From Gemmatimonadota bacterium (GTDB taxonomy: Bacteria > Gemmatimonadota > Gemmatimonadetes > Longimicrobiales > Gaopeijiaceae), in contig QJYK01000127.1 of the NCBI GenBank assembly GCA_003248075.1, forward strand, positions 1-33,426: 33,426 bases of DNA. Direction: 5' to 3'. The notes under the pieces are model-generated. The model saw only the letters and a list, made by a program, of their open reading frames with translations. It was not told the DNA's origin and made no database searches. The position numbers and the translations under genes were made by a program. The first letter of the stretch is position 1; each line of letters starts with the position of its first letter. This document shows, piece by piece, positions 28,267 through 33,426 of the stretch.

Positions 28267-29415
28267 TCAGTCCGTGAAGTACCAGAAACGGGGCTCGGTA
28301 TTGAGGTCCTGCTTGAGGCGGAAGACGTTCTTGTTCTCCAGCACCCAGCGGATCTCCGAGTCGGGATCCAGCAGGTTGCCGAACACCCGTGCGCCGGTGG
28401 GGCACGCCTCGGCGCAGGCCGGCAACCGGCCCGCGCGCGAGCGCTGGATGCAGAACGTGCACTTCTCGACCACGCCTTTCTTGCGGAGGCGATTGCCGAG
28501 GTAGTGCTGCCTGGGGTTCAGCTCTTCCGCGGGAACCTCCGGCGGTCCCCAATTGAAGCGCCGCGCCCAGTAGGGGCAGGCTGCGAGGCAGTAGCGACAC
28601 CCGATGCACCAGTCGTAGTCCACCACCACGATGCCGTCGGGCTCCTGCCAGGTCGCCTGGACGGGGCACACGGGCACGCAAGGCGGGTTGGCGCACTGGA
28701 AGCACTGGGTCCCCAGGTAGAAGTGCCCTTCGGCCGGGACCTCGTGCTGGAACGTGGCGTCCGCGTGGTCCAGGTCGACGACACCGTCCTCCATCTCGAA
28801 GATGCGGATGTACTGCATGCGGCTGTTGCGGTCCTGGTTGTTCTCGCTCACGCAGGCGTCGACGCAGTTCCGGTAGCCCTGGCACTTGGAGATGTTGAAG
28901 GCGTAGCCGAACACGACTCCCGGCTGCGCATCCGTGCTGCTGATGCCTACGCTCACGCCCTTACGCAGCTCGGTGAGCCGCTCGAGCCGCCGGATCGTGG
29001 CGGCTTTCTCCTCGGCGGTCATGAGCTTGAAGTGGCCCTTGAAGTACTCCTCCCACTCCAGAAGCTTGGCCTCGCGTTCCGCTTCCGTGGCTCCGCTGAG
29101 CGGCGTGCACGCGCTGGCGACCTGGCTCCCGATCGCCGCGGCCCCGAAGAGCATGCGCAGGGCGTTACGCCGATCCACACGCTTGTCCAACGCGCTGCTT
29201 CCGACCTCACCGCCCGCGCCCGCGTCCTCGCGACCACAGGCTCCGCCGCAGCCGCATGCCGAAGGAGCGTCGGGATCGGTCGACCCCGTCGGCTCGGGCC
29301 GCTCGGTCCTCCCCACCGTCAGCAGCGTTTCCTGCGCCTCGAAAGTGGCCTGCGCTTCGTGGGCTCCAGCATAGCGGAGCACGTCCTCGAAGGTCAGCTC
29401 TCGGTCGGTCCTCAT
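28267..29415 (-). CDS. Four-cluster Fe-S electron transfer protein (DmsB/NrfC/DsrO-like) with internal Tat motif
   Basis: 382 residues. Residues 1-80 are an unusual hydrophilic extension with a cysteine cluster SACGCGGACG (Cys54, 56, 60). Then comes RRNALRMLFGAAAIGSQVASA (82-102), which looks like a Tat signal. The ferredoxin part has CFQCANPPCVPVCPV, CIGCRYCLAACPY and CTFCIQR with CAEACPTG, as in DmsB-like proteins. The first cluster reads CQGYRNCVDAC (Cys178, Tyr181, Cys184, Cys188), so one ligand is replaced by tyrosine. The ATG overlaps the stop of the tetraheme gene by the ATGA pattern. A GTG at codon 80 would place the Tat motif at the very start and is an alternative. It should link NrfD to the cytochromes. 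Confidence 0.9.
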   Translation of the reverse strand: MRTDRELTFEDVLRYAGAHEAQATFEAQETLLTVGRTERPEPTGSTDPDAPSACGCGGACGREDAGAGGEVGSSALDKRVDRRNALRMLFGAAAIGSQVASACTPLSGATEAEREAKLLEWEEYFKGHFKLMTAEEKAATIRRLERLTELRKGVSVGISSTDAQPGVVFGYAFNISKCQGYRNCVDACVSENNQDRNSRMQYIRIFEMEDGVVDLDHADATFQHEVPAEGHFYLGTQCFQCANPPCVPVCPVQATWQEPDGIVVVDYDWCIGCRYCLAACPYWARRFNWGPPEVPAEELNPRQHYLGNRLRKKGVVEKCTFCIQRSRAGRLPACAEACPTGARVFGNLLDPDSEIRWVLENKNVFRLKQDLNTEPRFWYFTD

Positions 29416-30167
29416 GGCTGCCTTGGACCCGTTCGGGGGACCCGCGGTCCCGGGAACGGGATTCGCGTGGGGATTCCAGGGTCGTGGGGATTGTGACAGT
29501 CGGTGCAGCTCATCACGACACGCGGGCCGCGCCAGGTGTCGAGACGCTTGCCGTGGGCGCCGCCAGCCCACGCCTGCACCTGGATGAAGTGGCACTGCGC
29601 GCAGAGCCTGTACGCCTCGTTCAGCGGGACCGGATCGGTGCCCGCGATCGTCAGCCACTCGGGATCATCGACGACATGGCAGGCCGTGCACACGGCATTG
29701 TTCTCGGCCGGGTGGACGGGCTGGATGTCCTGGTGCACGTCGGACGCCCGCTGCTCGTGCATGATCCGACTGCCCGGCACGTGGCACGAGGAGCAGGGAT
29801 AGTACGTGAGGTTCTCGCTGCGCAGGGCGATGGAGTACGACTTGCGGCCGATCGTGCGCTGGTGACCGACCCGCTCCGACGTCCGCCGAGCCACTTCGAA
29901 CAAACGGCCCCCAGGGCCGCGGCGATCCAGGACCAGCCCGCTGGCCACGAACAAGAGTGGCCCCTCCGGCGCCGCCTGGGAGACCTCCTCCTCATCCGTC
30001 GCTGAATCGGGCCCTGCCTCCTCGTGCTCGGCCGCGGCGGGCTCCGCCTGAGAGTCGCGCGCGACCCTCGTCTGGTGCGGATCGACGGGTAGCTCGCCCA
30101 CGCGCCGACAGCCCGCCAGCGCGAGCACAGTGAGCAGCATCGCGGCTCTCATGACTCCCGGCGTCAC
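29412..30167 (-). CDS. Tetraheme c-type cytochrome lipoprotein
   Basis: 251 residues from GTG 30167, which overlaps the preceding stop by four bases like most junctions of this operon. An in-frame ATG at 30152 would give a very short signal and is the alternative. The signal ends in lipobox LAGC (Cys20 from the GTG). An acidic, alanine-rich linker follows. Four heme sites are seen: CSSCH, CTACH, CAQCH and CTDCH. Extra histidines (RIMHEQ, DVHQD, PVHPAE, AHGKRLD) can serve as second heme ligands. No Nap family name fits clearly. As a lipid-anchored multiheme protein it can carry electrons between the membrane Fe-S/NrfD pair and the NapB-like cytochrome. Confidence 0.88.
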   Translation of the reverse strand: MTPGVMRAAMLLTVLALAGCRRVGELPVDPHQTRVARDSQAEPAAAEHEEAGPDSATDEEEVSQAAPEGPLLFVASGLVLDRRGPGGRLFEVARRTSERVGHQRTIGRKSYSIALRSENLTYYPCSSCHVPGSRIMHEQRASDVHQDIQPVHPAENNAVCTACHVVDDPEWLTIAGTDPVPLNEAYRLCAQCHFIQVQAWAGGAHGKRLDTWRGPRVVMSCTDCHNPHDPGIPTRIPFPGPRVPRTGPRQP

Positions 30168-31000
30168 GGGGTCCCCCCGGCCCGGCTGAAGTCGGATGCG
30201 AGGGGCCGGACGAACACATCCACCTCCGCGGCGGATTCCGCCGTGGACACGACATGGCACTGGCGGCAACTGGCGCGCTCCGGATGCGTGGTCCGGATCT
30301 CCGCAACGGCCGAGGGTCCTGCGTGGCACGCCAGGCAGTTCTCCCGGAACTGGAGCGCGTGCGGGATCACCGGCGGACTTCCGGGCAGGGCCCGCTGATC
30401 GGTCCGGGGCCAACTCGGCGCCCGCCAGTCCAGCGCCGCGAACAGCGGCTGCCTGGCACCCGGGGCGTGACACTGCAGGCAGCGCAGCTCGTTCATCTGC
30501 GGCGAGGGAACGCCCACGAGGACATCGTTGGGCGCGTGACACTGCAGGCAGCTGACCATCTCGGGGTGCGGCGTGACCGGAGCGTAGGCCGAGAAGCGGG
30601 GCACGAACCCCCCGCGCTCGTGGCAGGTCTTGCAGTTCTGGTCGCGCATCTCGCTTCGGGTGAGTCCGTGCGGGATGGGCGGCGGCGCGCCGGGATAGGC
30701 TCGCTGACTGCGGTATCTGGCCATCGTGCGCGGATGGGCCTCGGGCCGCCGCTCGGCACCGAACGCCCCCGCCGGCCCGCCGGGGTGCTCGCGGAACACG
30801 CCCGCCTCGGCCGCGATCGGGCGGGCGGGCGCCATGATGGGCGCCAGCGGCGGCTCTGCCACGCGCACCTCGAGCTCGCCACCTTGGTTCAGCCAGGGCC
30901 CCGTGGCGAGCACCCCTGCGGTCATCAGCGCGATCGCCGAGCCGATCCCGAACACGCGTGTCGGCGTCCCGGTGTCCGGGGGCGGAGCGTGCCTGGTCAT
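30164..31000 (-). CDS. Pentaheme NapB-like cytochrome c with tandem NapB modules
   Basis: 278 residues. A signal or anchor helix lies at 16-35. Five CXXCH sites are seen: CKTCH (123), CLQCH (151), CLQCH (174), CLACH (222) and CRQCH (245). The diheme NapB subunit has the pattern PPxIPH - CxxCH - (T)HPE - CxxCH. Here it occurs twice: PGAPPPIPH, 123, TPHPEM, 151; and PGSPPVIPH, 222, THPERA, 245, with one more heme site between. So the protein looks like a duplicated NapB with an added heme. It should pass electrons to NapA in the periplasm. The ATG overlaps the napA stop (ATGA at 30997-31000). Confidence 0.88.
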   Translation of the reverse strand: MTRHAPPPDTGTPTRVFGIGSAIALMTAGVLATGPWLNQGGELEVRVAEPPLAPIMAPARPIAAEAGVFREHPGGPAGAFGAERRPEAHPRTMARYRSQRAYPGAPPPIPHGLTRSEMRDQNCKTCHERGGFVPRFSAYAPVTPHPEMVSCLQCHAPNDVLVGVPSPQMNELRCLQCHAPGARQPLFAALDWRAPSWPRTDQRALPGSPPVIPHALQFRENCLACHAGPSAVAEIRTTHPERASCRQCHVVSTAESAAEVDVFVRPLASDFSRAGGTP

Positions 31001-33339
31001 CGCGCGGACCCGACCGCGAGGCGCTCGATGCGGACCGCGCACTTCTTGAAGTCCGGCTGTGCGGAGATCGGGCAATACGCATCTAGCGTGAGCTCGTTGA
31101 CGAGCAGCGACTCGTCGAAGAAGGGTACGAACACGTGACCGCGGGACGGCTGAGCACGGTAGTCGATGCGTGCCTCGATCTCGAGCGAGCCACGCCGTGT
31201 GACGAGCCGCACCCTCTGCCGGTCACGGATCCCCAACGCGCCCGCATCCTCTCCGTTGACCTCGACGTACGCGTTGGGCACGGCGCGATGCAGGGTGGGA
31301 ACGCGTCGGGTCAGCGATCCCGTGTGCCAGTGCTCCAGAACCCGGCCCGTGCTCAGCCAGAGCGGGTAGTCCTCGTCGGGCGTCTCGGGGGGCGGCTCGT
31401 ACGGCCGGAGCCAGATCCACGCCCGGTGATCTGGGTGGCCGTAGAAGTCGAAGTCGCCCCGAGACGCGTCGGCCGCCGGGTCGTAGCGGGTGTTGTAGCG
31501 CCACTTCGTCTCGCGACCATCGACGTACGGCCACATGACCCCCGGCTTCTCCTTCAGCTCGGCCAGAGGTGCCATGCGGTGGCGCGGATCGTCGTGGAAG
31601 CGCGTGTACTCCTCCCAGATGCCCGCCACGTGGTCGACCCGGTCCCACGGCACCAGGGCCTCGAGGCCGAGCCGACGCGCCACCTCGATGAGCTGCCACG
31701 CATCGCTCATGGCGTCGCCTGGGGGCTCCAGCATCTGCTCGAAGTGCTGGGTACGCCGCTCGGAGTTGCCGAACAGACCCTCCTGCTCGATCCAGAGTGC
31801 CGCCGGCAGAACTACGTCCGCGACGTCGGTGGTGGGCGTGGGATAGACGTCCGAGACCACGAGGAAGCGGCCGTCCTTGCGGGCAGCGTCGCGATAACGG
31901 CTCAGGTTGGGGAGGGACACCATGGGGTTGGTGACCTGGACCCACAGGAAGCGGATGTCGCCACGGTCCAACGCACGGAACATCGAGACCGTGTGATGGG
32001 ACGGACGTGGGTCGATGCGCTCCACGGGCACATTCCAGATCCGGGCGGCGAGCGCCCGGTCCTCCTCGTTGCTCACGAGCCCGTGCGGCAAACGGTGCGT
32101 GAACGTACCGACCTCCCGCGTCGTGCCGCACGCGCTCGGCTGCCCGGTCAGAGAGAACGGGCTGTTGCCCGGGGTGGCGATCTTCCCAGTCAGGAGATGG
32201 ATGTTGTAGACCAGGTTGTTGATCCACGTGCCCCGGGTGTGCTGGTTCATGCCCATGCACCAAAGCGACATCACCCGGCGGGCGCGATCGCCGTACAGTG
32301 ACGCCAGCCAGCGGATGTCGGAGGCGGGCATGCCCGACACCCGCTCCGCCGCCTCGGGGGTGTACTCCTCCAGGAAGCGCACGTAGTCGTCCCACGTCGC
32401 TTCCTCTGCCTCCTCCGTGAAGCTGAAGTCGTCGCTCAGCCCGTAGCCGATGTCCGTCTTGCCCTTCCGGAACGCGACGTGGTTCTCCACGAAGTTCCGG
32501 TCCACCCAGTCGCGCGCGACGATCTCGTGGCAGATCGCATTGGCCACCGCCAGGTCCGACTGCGGGTGGAAGAGCAGAGATCGATCGGCGGCGTAGCTGG
32601 TGCGTGTCGTTCGCGTGGCCAGATCCACGATCCTGGCGTCGGGATTGCGCCCCCGGCGTTCCAGCAGGCGGGAAAAGAGGACCGGGTGGTTCTCGGCCAT
32701 GTTCGCGCCCCACAGCACGAAGACATCGGCGTGATCGATGTCCTCGTAGCATCCCATCGGCTCGTCCATGCCGAAGCTGGTCAGAAAGCCGGTCACCGCG
32801 CTGGCCATGCACAGGCGGGCGTTCGCCTCAACGTTGTTCGTGCCCAGCCCGCCCTTGAACAGCTTTGACGCGACGTATCCCGCGGGGATCGTCCACTGGC
32901 CGGAGCCGTAGATCGCGACGCTGTCCTTGCCGTGGGTGTCCACGGTCTCACGCAGGGTACGAGCGACGAGATCGAGCGCCTCCTGCATCGGCACCGGTAC
33001 CAGGCGGCCATCGCGCCGCACCATCGCCCTCGTCAGGCGGTCCCCGCCGTACAGCGCCTGGACCGAGTAGTAGCCCTTCACGCAGGCCAGGCCGCGGTTG
33101 ACGGGTGATTCGGGGTCACCTCGCACGGCCACCGCGCGGCCGTTCTCCACGGCCACCTGCAGGCCGCAACCGACACCGCAGAAGCGGCAAGGGGTCTTCC
33201 GCCAGCTGAGCCCCACCTGGCTCAGGGAGCGGAGCACATCTTCGCCGAACGCGACGCCAGGCATCACGGACGCGGCCGCCGTGGCCGCAGAGGCCAGCGC
33301 GACCTGCTTGAGGAAGGACCTCCGGTCACTGCCGCTCAT
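30997..33339 (-). CDS. napA: Periplasmic nitrate reductase catalytic subunit
   Basis: 780 residues. A Tat signal with DRRSFLKQ (5-12) ends near residue 32. The 4Fe-4S site is CRFCGVGC with Cys51, Cys54, Cys58 and the distant Cys86 followed by VKGYY, including the conserved Lys88. Cys177 in EANARLCMAS is the expected molybdenum ligand. The whole length matches the NapA plan: WCMGMNQHTRGTW, NNLVYNIHLLTGKIATPG, HTVSMFRALDRGDIRFLWVQ, GLFGNSERRTQHFEQ, KWRYNTRYDPAA, STGRVLEHWHTGSLTRRVP and the end SAQPDFKKCAVRIERL. It reduces nitrate to nitrite with a bis-MGD cofactor. The ATG overlaps the napD stop. Related enzymes with other substrates exist, but cysteine as ligand and the C-terminal motif favour nitrate. 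Confidence 0.95.
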   Translation of the reverse strand: MSGSDRRSFLKQVALASAATAAASVMPGVAFGEDVLRSLSQVGLSWRKTPCRFCGVGCGLQVAVENGRAVAVRGDPESPVNRGLACVKGYYSVQALYGGDRLTRAMVRRDGRLVPVPMQEALDLVARTLRETVDTHGKDSVAIYGSGQWTIPAGYVASKLFKGGLGTNNVEANARLCMASAVTGFLTSFGMDEPMGCYEDIDHADVFVLWGANMAENHPVLFSRLLERRGRNPDARIVDLATRTTRTSYAADRSLLFHPQSDLAVANAICHEIVARDWVDRNFVENHVAFRKGKTDIGYGLSDDFSFTEEAEEATWDDYVRFLEEYTPEAAERVSGMPASDIRWLASLYGDRARRVMSLWCMGMNQHTRGTWINNLVYNIHLLTGKIATPGNSPFSLTGQPSACGTTREVGTFTHRLPHGLVSNEEDRALAARIWNVPVERIDPRPSHHTVSMFRALDRGDIRFLWVQVTNPMVSLPNLSRYRDAARKDGRFLVVSDVYPTPTTDVADVVLPAALWIEQEGLFGNSERRTQHFEQMLEPPGDAMSDAWQLIEVARRLGLEALVPWDRVDHVAGIWEEYTRFHDDPRHRMAPLAELKEKPGVMWPYVDGRETKWRYNTRYDPAADASRGDFDFYGHPDHRAWIWLRPYEPPPETPDEDYPLWLSTGRVLEHWHTGSLTRRVPTLHRAVPNAYVEVNGEDAGALGIRDRQRVRLVTRRGSLEIEARIDYRAQPSRGHVFVPFFDESLLVNELTLDAYCPISAQPDFKKCAVRIERLAVGSAR

Positions 33340-33426
33340 GACTCGCCTCCCTGGGGTTCCGACTCGATCTCGCCGAACGTCAGCACCAGGGCTGCGAGGC
33401 CTTCGGTGGCCTCGAGCCTGGAGCGG
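33336..33426 (-). CDS. napD: NapD-type chaperone, C-terminal end only
   Basis: Thirty codons before the TGA (33336-33338) are inside the window; they encode EATEGLAALVLTFGEIES and a short polar tail. NapD proteins end in this way, with a strand that follows a GVxxxxLVY-like stretch and carries a hydrophobic-xxxE end. The stop overlaps the napA start (ATGA), as expected for napDA operons. NapD binds the Tat signal of NapA until the cofactor is inserted. The assignment rests on position and a short tail, since the rest is beyond the right edge. Confidence 0.65.
   Translation of the reverse strand, partial: RSRLEATEGLAALVLTFGEIESEPQGGES

Overview
The window is a roughly 33 kb, very GC-rich piece of a bacterial chromosome. 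It carries several large Ser/Thr kinases that end in PD40/TolB-like beta-propellers, a SusC/SusD outer-membrane pair, a TolB-like/TPR membrane protein and a periplasmic nitrate reductase operon. This mix is typical of Gemmatimonadota and related phyla. That placement is an inference from gene content; there is no rRNA or tRNA gene here to confirm it. No CRISPR array, transposase or prophage gene was seen.

Layout. 1-5186: two kinase-propeller genes on the minus strand, the first running off the left edge. 5328-9448: plus-strand genes for an ECF sigma factor with a two-cysteine tail, a DGC-type cysteine protein, a small lipoprotein, an unknown envelope protein and a Big_2 lipoprotein with a metzincin-like zinc motif. 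9518-10038: the decayed remnant of a sixth kinase, still behind an intact leader. 10087-14734: a third kinase divergent from a TolB-like/TPR protein. 14750-16400: a small membrane-protein remnant and a BBE-type FAD oxidoreductase. 16527-19157: a fourth kinase. 19332-23917: translationally coupled SusC/SusD genes. 23949-26672: a fifth kinase. 26759-26902: a VapC (PIN-domain) tail fragment. 26973-33426: on the minus strand, napD (partial), napA, a pentaheme NapB-like cytochrome, a tetraheme lipoprotein, a four-cluster Fe-S protein and a ten-helix NrfD-type quinol dehydrogenase subunit, almost all joined by 4-base start/stop overlaps.

How the parts may work together. The kinases share one plan: an active-looking cytoplasmic kinase, one membrane helix and an extracytoplasmic propeller. 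They fall into two start-region classes. Class A (two kinases and the remnant) shares a leader of about 70 bases with a TAACAT-like box and a Shine-Dalgarno site. Class B (three kinases and the TPR gene) has no Shine-Dalgarno site, but carries CATCTT exactly six bases before the start codon, which looks like leaderless transcription. The two classes may mark two regulons within one sensor family. The Nap operon as seen has no NapC. Quinol electrons would instead enter through NrfD and the Fe-S protein, pass along nine c-type hemes and reach the molybdenum centre of NapA, forming an unusual periplasmic nitrate respiration module. The most novel-looking items are this Nap chain with its duplicated NapB module, the two start-region classes, and the Big_2/HEXXHXXGXXH lipoprotein beside the sigma/DGC genes.
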